Below, piece by piece: positions 18,879 through 27,432 of a stretch of 64,000 nt of DNA. This DNA comes from Massiliimicrobium timonense (GTDB lineage: Bacteria; Bacillota_I; Bacilli_A; Erysipelotrichales; Coprobacillaceae). Each line of letters begins with the position of its first letter. The first letter of the stretch is position 1. The position numbers and the translations under genes are program-made. The stretch spans positions 27,278 through 91,277 of the forward strand of contig NZ_NFLJ01000006.1 of the NCBI RefSeq assembly GCF_002160865.1, in the 5' to 3' direction. A model generated the notes under the pieces. The model was not told the origin of the DNA. It saw only the letters and a program-made list of their open reading frames with translations, and did not search any database.

Positions 18879-18970
18879 TGACATTTGTCATATTGATTTC
18901 CTATCATCTGTCATGATGAAAATATGACAATAGACAGATGGAATAGAACCTTATCATTGATACAATGATA
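18879..18970 (+). promoter_or_regulatory. Palindrome-rich control region of the mannose-type PTS operon
   Basis: Three dyads lie in 92 bases: TGACATTTGTCA (18879-18890); CATCTGTC/GACAGATG (18905-18912 and 18933-18940), containing inner TGTCAT/ATGACA; and TATCATTG/CAATGATA (18952-18959 and 18963-18970). The last holds a -10-like TACAAT at 18961-18966. Repeated TGTCA half-sites suggest a dimeric regulator, possibly the response regulator encoded just upstream. No good -35 is visible, which fits an activated promoter. Confidence 0.5.
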
Positions 18971-18995
18971 GTGTCAAATGAAGGAGGGGAAAAAG

Positions 18996-19412
18996 GTGAA
19001 ATATTTAATAATGGTAAGTCATGGACAGTTTGCTGAAGGATTGAAAGATGCTCTTTCTATGTTAGCAGGGCAACGTGAAGATGTTTTAGCATTAGGGTTA
19101 CAAAATGGTAAAAGTGCTGATGAATTTGCAGAAGAATTTTCAAATATCATAAACCCGATTTGTCAAGATGATGAAATAATTTTATTAGGTGATTTAATTG
19201 GTGGATCACCACTTACAACAGCTATGAATGTTGTAAGTGAAAAAGGACTCCATTGTACAATCATTGGAGGTATGAATTTACCATTAGCTCTTACGGCTGT
19301 TTTGATGAAAGATACAATGTCAACAAATGATCTTGTTAGACAAATCTTGAATGAAGCAACCACAGCATTAAGAGAATTGAAAATTGAAAATGATGAAGAT
19401 GAAGATATTTAA
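18996..19412 (+). CDS. PTS mannose-family EIIA component
   Basis: 138 residues from GTG 18996, chosen because AGGAGGGG lies 8 bases upstream; the ATG at 18978 precedes that ribosome site. KYLIMVSHGQFAEGLKDAL carries the phosphorylated histidine (His9). GDLIGGSPLTTAMNV and IIGGMNLPLAL are typical of the EIIA-man fold. The acidic C-terminal tail is normal. It receives phosphate from HPr and passes it to EIIB. First gene of a IIA-IIB-IIC-IID operon for a hexose or amino sugar; exact substrate unknown. Confidence 0.93.
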   Translation: MKYLIMVSHGQFAEGLKDALSMLAGQREDVLALGLQNGKSADEFAEEFSNIINPICQDDEIILLGDLIGGSPLTTAMNVVSEKGLHCTIIGGMNLPLALTAVLMKDTMSTNDLVRQILNEATTALRELKIENDEDEDI

Positions 19413-19426
19413 AGGAGGAAAGAAAA

Positions 19427-19918
19427 ATGTCAGTTTCATTTATTCGTATTGATGATCGTATGATTCATGGTCAAACATGTACACGTTGGGCTCGTGAATA
19501 TCCTTGTGATGGTTTAATTGCTGTAAATGATAAAGCAGCTAAAAATGATGTGTTAAAAGCGGCCTATAAAGCTGCCAGTGGAAAGAAAACATTTGTCTGG
19601 ACTTTAGAAGATTTTCAAAAGAAAGCACAAAAAGTATTAGATAGTGATACACGTTATTTCTTGATTACAAAAAATCCTGTAGATATGTGCAAAATATTAG
19701 TGGATCAGGGATTTCAGTGTGGTATTGATACAGTCATTGTAGGTCCTTGTAATGATCGTGAGGGAGCAGTGAAATTAGGAAATAATCAATCTATTACACA
19801 AGAAGAAGCTGATGCTTTTGAAAAAATTGCAAAAGCAGGATATAAAATTAAATTTGCTTTATTGCCAGATGTTTCTATAGGAACATGGGATGATTTTAAA
19901 GGAAAGTTCGGTTATTAA
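19427..19918 (+). CDS. PTS mannose/fructose/sorbose-family EIIB component
   Basis: 163 residues. SFIRIDDRMIHGQTCTRWAR holds the phospho-histidine (His14) of EIIB-man/sor proteins, and VPF-like GIDTVIVGPCNDREGAVKLG follows. It is cytosolic, phosphorylates the sugar during transport through IIC/IID. It lies 14 bases after EIIA with a strong AAAGGAGG site. Confidence 0.93.
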   Translation: MSVSFIRIDDRMIHGQTCTRWAREYPCDGLIAVNDKAAKNDVLKAAYKAASGKKTFVWTLEDFQKKAQKVLDSDTRYFLITKNPVDMCKILVDQGFQCGIDTVIVGPCNDREGAVKLGNNQSITQEEADAFEKIAKAGYKIKFALLPDVSIGTWDDFKGKFGY

Positions 19919-19936
19919 AAAGGGGAGGTTTCATTT

Positions 19937-20779
19937 ATGGAAATTAGTTGGTTACAAGCTGCCTTATTAGGTTTATTTGCTTGTTTATCAAGTATGCCTG
20001 GTTTAGGTGGAACATCAATTGGGAACTACACATTAGGTAGACCATTAATTGGTGGTTTAGTCTGTGGTATTATTTTAGGGGATATTTATTCAGGTATTTT
20101 GGTTGGAGTCGCTATGCAAGTTGTGTATATTGCTTTGGTGACACCGGGTGGAACGGTTTCAGCAGATGTACGTGCCGTAAGTTACATTGGTATTCCATTG
20201 GCTATGATTGCTTTAAAGAGTTATGGTTTAGATGCTGGAAGTGCAGATGGACAAGCAATGGCAACTTCATTTGGAACAATGGTTGGAACTTTAGGAACTG
20301 TCTTATTCTATGGAACAGCAACAATTAACCTTGTCTGGCAACATATTGGATGGCGTGCCGTTGAAAAAGGTGAGTTCAATAAATTATATGTTGTCAATAT
20401 GGGATTGCCTTGGATTTCACATATTCTTTGCTCATTCATTCCAACTTTAATCATGTGTAAAATGGGAGCACCAATGGTAGAGTTGATTAAAAATTACTTA
20501 CCAATGGATGGAATAGCAATGATGACATTATTTACAGTTGGTTCATTACTTCCATGTGTCGGAATTGCGATTTTATTAAAACAGATTGCCACAAAAGCAG
20601 TTGACTTCATTCCATTCTTCTTTGGTTTTACTTTAGCAGCTGCATTAGGAATTAACCTTGTATCTGCAACTGTGATTGCTGGTATGTTTGCATTAATTAA
20701 TTATCGTATTAAAATGTTGACAATCAATAAACCAGCAGTCAATTCAAATGTTGATGATGATGACGAGGAGGATATTTAA
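19937..20779 (+). CDS. PTS mannose-family EIIC component
   Basis: 280 residues, hydrophobic throughout, with GLFACLSSMPGLGGTSIGNY and GGLVCGIILGDIYSGILVG, the conserved EIIC-man N-terminal part. PGGTVSADVRAVSYIGIP is the usual loop. It forms the membrane channel with EIID. The acidic C-terminal run of aspartates lies where the next gene's ribosome site (GAGGAGG) is embedded, so translation is coupled. Confidence 0.92.
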   Translation: MEISWLQAALLGLFACLSSMPGLGGTSIGNYTLGRPLIGGLVCGIILGDIYSGILVGVAMQVVYIALVTPGGTVSADVRAVSYIGIPLAMIALKSYGLDAGSADGQAMATSFGTMVGTLGTVLFYGTATINLVWQHIGWRAVEKGEFNKLYVVNMGLPWISHILCSFIPTLIMCKMGAPMVELIKNYLPMDGIAMMTLFTVGSLLPCVGIAILLKQIATKAVDFIPFFFGFTLAAALGINLVSATVIAGMFALINYRIKMLTINKPAVNSNVDDDDEEDI

Positions 20780-20780
20780 G

Positions 20781-21614
20781 ATGGAAAAGAAATTAACAAA
20801 AAAGACTCTGACAAAGTCATTTCATAATTGGTATTATGGAAACTTAACATGTTTCTCACAAGAACATATGCAGACTTTTGGATATCTTTGTTCTATGCTT
20901 CCAATTGTTAATGAATTGTATAATCAAAAACAAGATAAAGCAAAAGCTATGCAAACTTATACAGCTTTCTTTAATACAGAACCACAGATTGGTTCAGTCA
21001 TTGTTGGTATGACAGCAGGGTTAGAAGAAGCCCGCGCCAATGGTGAAGATGTAGATGATGAAACAATTAATGGATTACGTGCTGGGTTAATGGGACCTTT
21101 AGCAGGAATTGGAGATTCATTAGTCGTTGGAACAGTTATTCCCATTTTATTAGGTGTAGCACTAGGAATGTCTAATGGGGGTTCACCACTAGGAGCTATC
21201 TTCTATATTATTGTTTGGAATTTATTTGCTTACTTTGGAATGAAATTCTTATATTTCAAAGGTTATGAATTAGGTGGTAAAGCTGTTGATTTCTTAGTAG
21301 GACCTCAAGGAGAGGCTTTAAGAGAATCTATAACAATGTTAGGTGGAATTGTTATTGGAGCTGTTGCAGCTACTTGGGTATCAGTGCAAACAAGTTTTAC
21401 TTTAATAGCTAAAGGAGCAACAGAACCATACTTGAATTTACAAAAAACATTAGATAGTGTTTATCCAGGATTTTTAACAGCTGCATTTGTTATGCTTTGC
21501 TGGTATTTACTAGCAAAAAGAAAAATGTCACCAATCAAAGTTATGTTATTACTTGTTGTGATTGCCTTAGTTGGTGTATTAGTTGGATTTTTTAATCCAG
21601 GTTTACAATATTAA
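20781..21614 (+). CDS. PTS mannose-family EIID component
   Basis: 277 residues from ATG 20781, one base after the EIIC stop, behind GAGGAGG. SFHNWYYGNLTCFSQEHMQ and LRAGLMGPLAGIGDSLVVGT are the EIID-man signature; several C-terminal membrane segments follow. With EIIC it makes the transport channel. The operon lacks its own regulator gene of the LevR type, consistent with control by the upstream two-component system. Confidence 0.92.
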   Translation: MEKKLTKKTLTKSFHNWYYGNLTCFSQEHMQTFGYLCSMLPIVNELYNQKQDKAKAMQTYTAFFNTEPQIGSVIVGMTAGLEEARANGEDVDDETINGLRAGLMGPLAGIGDSLVVGTVIPILLGVALGMSNGGSPLGAIFYIIVWNLFAYFGMKFLYFKGYELGGKAVDFLVGPQGEALRESITMLGGIVIGAVAATWVSVQTSFTLIAKGATEPYLNLQKTLDSVYPGFLTAAFVMLCWYLLAKRKMSPIKVMLLLVVIALVGVLVGFFNPGLQY

Positions 21615-21629
21615 AAGGAGGACAGTGTC

Positions 21630-21899
21630 ATGGATACCAAACGCAAAGAAGCTTATATAGCAGAAGTACAATATCAAACAAAAATGCTCAATCATTTAAA
21701 AAAATGGTTAAGAAACCTTATCATATTTTCCTCAATTTCTCTTGTCTTTGTTTTGTTTGGATCATCCATTCATCCATTTGTACAAGTCATAAGTGTTATA
21801 TTCATGATATTAAGCATCCTATCATGTATACTTGTTGGATTGGGATATAAAAATGGATATGATAATGTTCGTAAAATACTTAATATAATGAAATCATAA
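21630..21899 (+). CDS. Small two-helix membrane protein of the PTS operon
   Basis: 89 residues, no family recognised. Two membrane helices (about 30-50 and 55-75) with a basic N-terminus. It starts 15 bases after EIID behind AAAAGGAGG and ends at a hairpin, so it belongs to the PTS operon. It is not the DUF956 (ManO) protein often found there. A role in PTS assembly or control is only a guess. Confidence 0.6.
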   Translation: MDTKRKEAYIAEVQYQTKMLNHLKKWLRNLIIFSSISLVFVLFGSSIHPFVQVISVIFMILSILSCILVGLGYKNGYDNVRKILNIMKS

Positions 21900-21900
21900 G

Positions 21901-21927
21901 AGGATTGTTGTCAAAACAATCCTCTTT
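21901..21927 (+). terminator. Hairpin at the end of the PTS operon
   Basis: AGGATTGTT (21901-21909) pairs perfectly with AACAATCCT (21915-21923), followed by CTTT. The U-run is short, so read-through into the HAD gene is likely. Confidence 0.55.
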
Positions 21928-21943
21928 CAATAAGGAGAATAAA

Positions 21944-22747
21944 ATGTATCAAATTGTATTCAGTGATGTTGATGGAACTTTGTTGAATGATCAACATCAA
22001 ATGACACCATTAACACAACAATCTATTATTTGGCTACATAATAAACAAATTCCATTTGTGATTGTATCAGCACGTAGTCCTTCAGGTATTTTTCCAATCA
22101 TGGAAGAAAATCATTTTAAATCTCATCTCATTGCCTATAGTGGAGCACTTATTATGGATGAGTATCGACATATACTCTATGAAAAAGGGATGAAGACAGC
22201 ACTAGCTATGTTAATTATTCAGAAGTTAAATGCCATGAATATAACATGGTGTGTATATTCTTTTGATCAATGGTATGTTCAAAATCGCCAAGATGAAAAG
22301 ATTCAAAGAGAAGAAAACATTGTAAAAGCTCAATCTCAAGAGGCTTCTTTAGATGATTTGTTGTCATTACCAGTTGTTCATAAAATATTATGTATCTGTC
22401 GTCCCAATCAGACATTAATAGTTGAAAAGCAATTAAAAAAAGATTTTCCACAACTGACAATCGTTAAATCTTCCGATATACTTATTGAAATCATGGAACA
22501 GGGAATTAATAAAGCACAAGCTGTTAAACAATTATGTCAATTATGGAATATTCCTATTCAAAAAGCAGTAGCATTTGGAGATCAGTATAATGATTTAGAC
22601 ATGTTGTTAGAGGTAGGATATGGATGGGCAATGGGAAATGCACCAAAAGAAATCAAAAAACAAGTCAAATATGCGACATTGGATAATAATCATGATGGTA
22701 TTCATTATGCATTAAATAATATGAATGATGAAGGAAAGAAAATTTGA
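21944..22747 (+). CDS. Cof-type HAD-IIB family phosphatase
   Basis: 267 residues from ATG 21944 behind AAGGAG. FSDVDGTLLND is HAD motif I; ISARSP-like VSARSP motif II region; NKAQAVKQL supplies the motif III lysine; GDQYNDLDMLLEVGYGWAMG is motif IV with the family-typical ending. Cof-type phosphatases dephosphorylate sugar phosphates or cofactors. Its place at the end of the PTS operon suggests a sugar phosphate substrate. Confidence 0.85.
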   Translation: MYQIVFSDVDGTLLNDQHQMTPLTQQSIIWLHNKQIPFVIVSARSPSGIFPIMEENHFKSHLIAYSGALIMDEYRHILYEKGMKTALAMLIIQKLNAMNITWCVYSFDQWYVQNRQDEKIQREENIVKAQSQEASLDDLLSLPVVHKILCICRPNQTLIVEKQLKKDFPQLTIVKSSDILIEIMEQGINKAQAVKQLCQLWNIPIQKAVAFGDQYNDLDMLLEVGYGWAMGNAPKEIKKQVKYATLDNNHDGIHYALNNMNDEGKKI

Positions 22748-22770
22748 AATGATTTTCTTTTTTTATTTTC

Positions 22771-22821
22771 ATTTCCTAATTTAGGAAATACATTGTTGAA
22801 AGTGATGAAACAGTTTATGAT
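22771..22821 (+). promoter_or_regulatory. Operator-like palindrome and promoter of the DJ-1/RpiR operon
   Basis: ATTTCCTAATTTAGGAAAT (22771-22789) is a perfect 19-base palindrome. Four bases later comes -35 TTGTTG (22793-22798), then 17 bases, then -10 TATGAT (22816-22821). The RpiR regulator encoded in this operon is the obvious candidate to bind it. Confidence 0.55.
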
Positions 22822-22847
22822 ACAGGCAAGAAAGGAAGATGATGGGT

Positions 22848-23447
22848 ATGAAAAAGGTAGCAGTTGTTGTGGCACCGGGATTTGAAGAAGGAGAAACACT
22901 CACAATTGTCGATATTATGCGTAGAGCACATATCCAATGTGATATGTTTGGATTTGACAAGGTTGTTCAAGGAGGACATGATATAGAAGTTGCGTGTGAT
23001 GATGTTTTAAGTGAAAGAGTTCTTGATTATGATATGATTGTTTTACCAGGAGGTTATGGTGGATCGAGAGCTATGCGTGATAGTGATTTGATGATGGATT
23101 TATTGCATCAAATGAATGAAAAAGGAAAATATATTTGTGCTATGTGTGCGGCTCCGATTGTATTAGAAAGAGCTGGATTATTAGAAGGAAAAAACTTTAC
23201 AGCATATCAAGGTTATGATCAAAAGATACATCAAGGAAATTATTTAGAAGATAAGGTTGTTATTGATGGTCAAATTGTAACAAGTCGAGGACCGGCAACA
23301 GCCTATGCTTTTGCTTATAAACTGGTTGATTTATTAGATGGAGATTCTTTGGCAGTGAAAAAACGTATGATTTATTTTAATGCTTTTGATGTAAAGGAGG
23401 ACGAGTCATATGAAGCGTGTTGCTGTATTGATGGAGAAGGGATATGA
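22848..23447 (+). CDS. DJ-1/PfpI-family protein, first of a tandem pair
   Basis: 199 residues from ATG 22848, best spaced from AAAGGAAG (22839 and 22842 are too close). KKVAVVVAPGFEEGETLT has the conserved glutamate, YDMIVLPGGYGG the strand-turn, and ICAMCAAPIVLERAG the nucleophile-elbow cysteine; TSRGPATAYAFAYKLV follows. Members are deglycase/chaperone-like enzymes or hydrolases acting on small electrophiles. The last 38 bases overlap the next gene. It is about 20 residues longer than its neighbour, ending in a CCC-containing tail created by the overlap. Confidence 0.87.
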   Translation: MKKVAVVVAPGFEEGETLTIVDIMRRAHIQCDMFGFDKVVQGGHDIEVACDDVLSERVLDYDMIVLPGGYGGSRAMRDSDLMMDLLHQMNEKGKYICAMCAAPIVLERAGLLEGKNFTAYQGYDQKIHQGNYLEDKVVIDGQIVTSRGPATAYAFAYKLVDLLDGDSLAVKKRMIYFNAFDVKEDESYEACCCIDGEGI

Positions 23448-23961
23448 AGAAGGAGAAACCCTTACGATTGTTGACTTATTAAGGAGAGCCAATATAGAAT
23501 GTCATACATTTTATTTTGATAATGAATTTGTGGAAGGAATGCATCATATGATGATCAAAGCAGATCAGCAGTTTGGTGATGAAATCAAAGATTATGATGT
23601 CCTTGTTTTACCAGGAGGTAGACCAGGTGGAGAAAACTTAAGAAATAATGAAGATGTGATTCAAATGGTTCAATATTTTAATCAACATCATAAAATTTTA
23701 GCAGCTATGTGTTCAGGTACAATCGTTCTATCTGATGCTAAAGTCATTGAAGGTAAAAAAGTTACAGGATATACAGGTTATGAAGAAAAGTTAAAAGGTG
23801 GTCTATTCTTAAATGATGTTGTTGTTTATGATCAAAATATAATCACAAGTCAAGGACCAGCGACACCTTATCCTTTTGCTTTTCAAATCATTGAAGCATT
23901 AGGTCAAGATACAAGTGAAATGAAGGAGAGATTGATGTATAATTTTGCTGGAGGAAGATAA
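23410..23961 (+). CDS. DJ-1/PfpI-family protein, second of a tandem pair
   Basis: 183 residues, starting inside the previous gene behind AAAGGAGG. KRVAVLMEKGYEEGETLT, YDVLVLPGGRPGG, LAAMCSGTIVLSDA (elbow cysteine) and TSQGPATPYPFAFQII align with the upstream copy. The two are paralogues from an old duplication, clearly diverged. Coupled expression suggests they work together, perhaps as a heterodimer, since family members dimerise; that is inference. Confidence 0.87.
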   Translation: MKRVAVLMEKGYEEGETLTIVDLLRRANIECHTFYFDNEFVEGMHHMMIKADQQFGDEIKDYDVLVLPGGRPGGENLRNNEDVIQMVQYFNQHHKILAAMCSGTIVLSDAKVIEGKKVTGYTGYEEKLKGGLFLNDVVVYDQNIITSQGPATPYPFAFQIIEALGQDTSEMKERLMYNFAGGR

Positions 23962-23980
23962 AGAAAGTGAGTGATTAAGG

Positions 23981-24751
23981 ATGATTTATGGAAAGTTACC
24001 GGTTGTGTTTTTAAGTGTTTTAACAAGTGAGAAAAAAGATTCAACCAATCATCAAATAGCAACCTATATTTTAGAGCATATTGATGAAATGCAAAATATT
24101 GGTATTCAAGATTTGGCTAAGCGTTGTCATGTGGCGATGAGTTCTATTTCTCGCTTTTGTAAGGAAATTGGTTTAAAAGATTTTGCACAGCTCAAAGAAT
24201 TATTGGCAGATTCTAATTTCTATTTTGAAGAACAGTCACAGTCTACTTCTTTACAAGTGAGAGTAAGAGATTATGGACAGAAGATTTATGAAAGCATACA
24301 AATGGTAGAATCATCATTAAATCTCAAACAACTTATCTCTTTGTGTCAAGATTTATATCAATATCAAAGAGTTGGTATTTTTGGTTTATTAAAGGCACAA
24401 ACAGCTGCCATGAATCTACAGACAGATTTATTAATGACAGGAAAACAAGTTGAATCTTATGTATCTTATTTCCAACAAATGGATTATATTTTAAATGCAG
24501 ATGAAAATGATTTAATTATTATCCTTTCTTATACAGGTTCCTATTTTGAATATGAAAATTTGAGAGTTTTACAAAAGAAACTAGAAGCACCTAAAATATG
24601 GATGATTACAAGCGTTCAAGAAAACTATCCCTATTTTGTTGATGAAGTTTTAACTTTCCAATCTTTACAGGATCAAGGAAGTCATCCTTATCAATTACAG
24701 TTTATCGCAAGTTTAATTGCTCAAGAATATAATTACAGATATAAAATATGA
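23981..24751 (+). CDS. RpiR/MurR-family transcriptional regulator
   Basis: 256 residues: HTH_6 (about 20-85, IQDLAKRCHVAMSSISRFCK) and a SIS domain (about 120-240, LIIILSYTGSYFEYENLRVL). It is 20 bases downstream of the second DJ-1 gene and ends at a terminator, so it is the last gene of that operon. It likely autoregulates through the palindrome at 22771. The ribosome site is weak and close to ATG, so the exact start is less certain. Confidence 0.82.
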   Translation: MIYGKLPVVFLSVLTSEKKDSTNHQIATYILEHIDEMQNIGIQDLAKRCHVAMSSISRFCKEIGLKDFAQLKELLADSNFYFEEQSQSTSLQVRVRDYGQKIYESIQMVESSLNLKQLISLCQDLYQYQRVGIFGLLKAQTAAMNLQTDLLMTGKQVESYVSYFQQMDYILNADENDLIIILSYTGSYFEYENLRVLQKKLEAPKIWMITSVQENYPYFVDEVLTFQSLQDQGSHPYQLQFIASLIAQEYNYRYKI

Positions 24752-24756
24752 TTATG

Positions 24757-24784
24757 AAGGCAAGATGATTCTTGTCTTTTTTTT
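24757..24784 (+). terminator. Terminator of the DJ-1/RpiR operon
   Basis: AAGGCAAGA pairs with TCTTGTCTT (one G-U pair), loop TGAT, followed by TTTTTTT. Confidence 0.85.
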
Positions 24785-24842
24785 ATATGAGATAAGTTTT
24801 GGTTTATGGGAGATGTTTTTATTCAAGAATATATTTAAGAAA

Positions 24843-24888
24843 GTCACAAAAATGATGCTTTGTTTTTGATGTGTTACTTTTGTGTGAC
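24843..24888. repeat. Inverted repeat upstream of the serine recombinase
   Basis: GTCACAAAA (24843-24851) is roughly inverted as TTTTGTGTGAC (24878-24888), 68 bases before the recombinase start. Serine resolvases bind paired inverted sites near their own genes, so this could be a res-like or operator site. The match is imperfect. Confidence 0.3.
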
Positions 24889-24955
24889 ATTAATCAAAGA
24901 TTTCTATCTTTTTTGTATACTGTTATTTAACTCATAATGTGAAGGAGGAGATAAT

Positions 24956-25549
24956 ATGAATTATGGGTATATAAGAGTATCATCTAAGGATCAATGTGAA
25001 GATCGTCAATTGATGGCATTAAAACAATATGATATTTGTCACAAAAATATATATGTGGATAAAATCAGTGGAAAGAGTTTTAATCGACCACAGTATAAAC
25101 GATTAATGAAAAAATTGAAAAAAGGAGATGTGCTTATGATTTTATCTATTGATAGATTAGGTAGAAATTATGATGAAATACAAAATCAATGGCGAATCAT
25201 CACAAAAATAAAACAGGCAGATATTGTTGTTTTAGATATGCCATTATTAGATACGAGGCAAAAAAATGAAAATGATTTAACTGGTGTTTTTATTGCTGAT
25301 ATGGTTCTTCAAATCCTGGCTTATGTTGCTCAAATTGAAAGAGAAAACATCAAACAACGACAAAAAGAAGGGATTTGTGCAGCTAGACAAAGAGGTGTTG
25401 TTTTTGGTAGACCACGTAAAGATGTACCAGAGAATTTTTGGGATATCAGAAATAAATGGCAAGAAAATGAAATATCTTCTAGACAAGCAGCCAGAGCATT
25501 AGGTATTGCTCAAAGTACTTTTTTAAGATGGGTTGAAGAAATTTTATAA
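24956..25549 (+). CDS. Serine recombinase (resolvase/invertase family)
   Basis: 197 residues. YGYIRVSSKDQCEDRQLMAL has the catalytic serine (VSS) and arginine; LSIDRLGRNYDEI is the conserved DRLGR; RENIKQRQKEGICAARQRG is the long E-helix; the C-terminus is a resolvase-type HTH (SRQAARALGIAQSTFLRWVE). The size fits small resolvases/invertases rather than large integrases. There are no transposon ends or resistance genes beside it, so it may be a lone chromosomal copy or act on a nearby invertible site, none of which I could identify. Confidence 0.87.
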   Translation: MNYGYIRVSSKDQCEDRQLMALKQYDICHKNIYVDKISGKSFNRPQYKRLMKKLKKGDVLMILSIDRLGRNYDEIQNQWRIITKIKQADIVVLDMPLLDTRQKNENDLTGVFIADMVLQILAYVAQIERENIKQRQKEGICAARQRGVVFGRPRKDVPENFWDIRNKWQENEISSRQAARALGIAQSTFLRWVEEIL

Positions 25550-25591
25550 TCGTTATAAATATGATATAATATGAAATCAAGGAGGGATCAT

Positions 25592-26113
25592 ATGAAAAAG
25601 ACAATAATTGTTGTGGATATGCAAAATGATTTTGTGACAGGAAGTTTAGGAACAAAAGAAGCTTGTAAAACAGTTCCTGTAATTGAAAAACTGTTAAAAG
25701 AAAATCAAGAAAATCAAATTATCTTTACCCAAGACACACATCATGAGGATTATCTTTCAACGAGTGAAGGAAAAATGTTACCTGTTGAACATTGTATGAA
25801 AGGAACAAAAGGATGGGAAATTATCCCAGAATTAAAAGAATGGACACATCAAGCTATAATGGTGGAAAAACCTACATTTGGAAGTTTAAAATTACCTCAA
25901 CTTATATCTCAGAATCAACCAGAACAAATCGTTCTTGTAGGTGTTTGCAGCGATATATGTGTGATTTCTAATGCTTTGATTTTAAAAGCATATTTCCCTG
26001 AAACGCCTATCATCGTTTATGAAAATGCTTGTGCAGGAGTCACACCAGATAAACATCAGGCAGCCATTGAAACAATGAAAAGCTGTCAAATTGATGTTCA
26101 AACTTATTTATAG
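25592..26113 (+). CDS. Nicotinamidase/isochorismatase-like cysteine hydrolase
   Basis: 173 residues from ATG 25592 behind AAGGAGG. IIVVDMQNDFVTGSLG holds the catalytic Asp, MVEKPTFGS the lysine region, and VGVCSDICVISNALIL the nucleophilic cysteine with the cis-peptide motif. TQDTHHEDY fits the metal-binding Asp/His of PncA. It probably converts nicotinamide to nicotinate for NAD salvage. It is monocistronic between terminators, with a TATAAT just before. Confidence 0.82.
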   Translation: MKKTIIVVDMQNDFVTGSLGTKEACKTVPVIEKLLKENQENQIIFTQDTHHEDYLSTSEGKMLPVEHCMKGTKGWEIIPELKEWTHQAIMVEKPTFGSLKLPQLISQNQPEQIVLVGVCSDICVISNALILKAYFPETPIIVYENACAGVTPDKHQAAIETMKSCQIDVQTYL

Positions 26114-26121
26114 ACATATTT

Positions 26122-26148
26122 TGAAATGGCTAAGGTCATTTCTTTTTT
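26122..26148 (+). terminator. Terminator after the cysteine hydrolase gene
   Basis: GAAATG pairs with CATTTC (inner GGC...GTC extension), followed by TTTTTTT. Confidence 0.75.
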
Positions 26149-26240
26149 TATAAGTAAAACTTATGGATTGGATTAGAAATTGAAATTGTTACAAAATGAT
26201 AAAAATCATACAATAAACATAACAAAGGAGGAAGCATTTT

Positions 26241-27420
26241 ATGAACGATTTTATTTTTCAAAATACAACAAAAGTTTACTTTGGTCAAAATCAATTAAAA
26301 CATTTACACGAAGAAGTTTTACGTTTTGGCGATAAGATTTTAATTGCTCATGGTGGAGAATTTATTAAGAATTCTTCATTATATAGTCGAGTGATCAATG
26401 AACTTCAATCACATCATATTACTGTATATGAATTGGGGGGCAGTAGAGCCTAACCCTAGACATACAACAGTCAATCGTGGTGTGAAAATCTGTAAAGAAA
26501 ATGGGATTCCAACTGTATTAGCTATAGGTGGTGGTTCGACCATTGATTGTTGTAAAGCTATTGCAGCAACAACTTTATCAAAGACCGACAATATTTGGGA
26601 TTTAGTAGAAGGTAAAGAATGGAATCAAGCCTTAGCTGTCATAGCCATGCCAACAATAGCTTCAACAGGCAGTGAAATGGACAAATCATGTGTCATTGCC
26701 AATGTTGAATTAGGAGTCAAGAAGGGGATTCATGGTGAAGCTATTAGACCAAAAGTTGCCTTTTTGGATCCAACGAATACAATGACAGTTCCACCATTTC
26801 AAACAGCTTGTGGGGGATTTGATATTATGGCTCATATGTTAGATATGAATTATTTTGTAAATGCTCAAAAATATCCATTACAGTTCAATGTTGTTGAAAC
26901 ATTACTTAAAACAGTCAGACAACAGTTACCGGTTGCTGTTCAAGAACCAGAAAATTATGAAGCAAGAGCAACGATGTTGTGGGCAGCAAGTTGGTCATTA
27001 AATAGTTTTTGTACTTCTGGATTTCAAACGCAACCCTCTTTACATACTTTAGAACAGTTTTCAGCAACTTATGATATGACTCATGGTTTAGCTCTAGCAA
27101 TTATTATGCCACAATGGATGAAATATTTATTGGATAGAGATGAAACAGTCATTGATGATTTTGCAAGATTTGGTGTTAATGTGATGGGTATTGAAGCAAG
27201 TGATAATAAAAAGATTGATGCTTATCAAACGATTAAGGCTCTACAATCTTTTATTCAAGATGAACTAGGATTGCCTATGTTTTTATCACAATTGAAGATA
27301 GATGATACAAAATTTAAAGAAATTGCAGTCAAAGCTTGTGGTGGTCAAGAAATAATATCTCGAGCATATCGACCATTAACACAAGAAGATTGTTTCAATA
27401 TTTATAAAATGTGTTTATAG
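26241..27420 (+). pseudogene. Iron-containing alcohol dehydrogenase (butanol dehydrogenase type), frameshifted at a G6 tract
   Basis: The first frame runs from ATG 26241 (AAAGGAGG site) through FIFQNTTKVYFGQNQL to HHITVYELGG and then stops. The next frame carries on with AVEPNPRHTTVNRGVKICKE, so the two halves are one gene of about 392 codons. The shift lies at six Gs, 26435-26440; five would keep the frame. The rest is complete: AIGGGSTIDCCKAIA (NAD loop), GGFDIMAH (metal Asp and His), SLHTLEQ and MTHG (two more metal His). It would reduce aldehydes to alcohols. A slipped-strand, phase-variable or erroneous G-run are all possible. It lies upstream of an SDR gene. Confidence 0.85.
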
Positions 27421-27432
27421 GAGGTAAAAATA

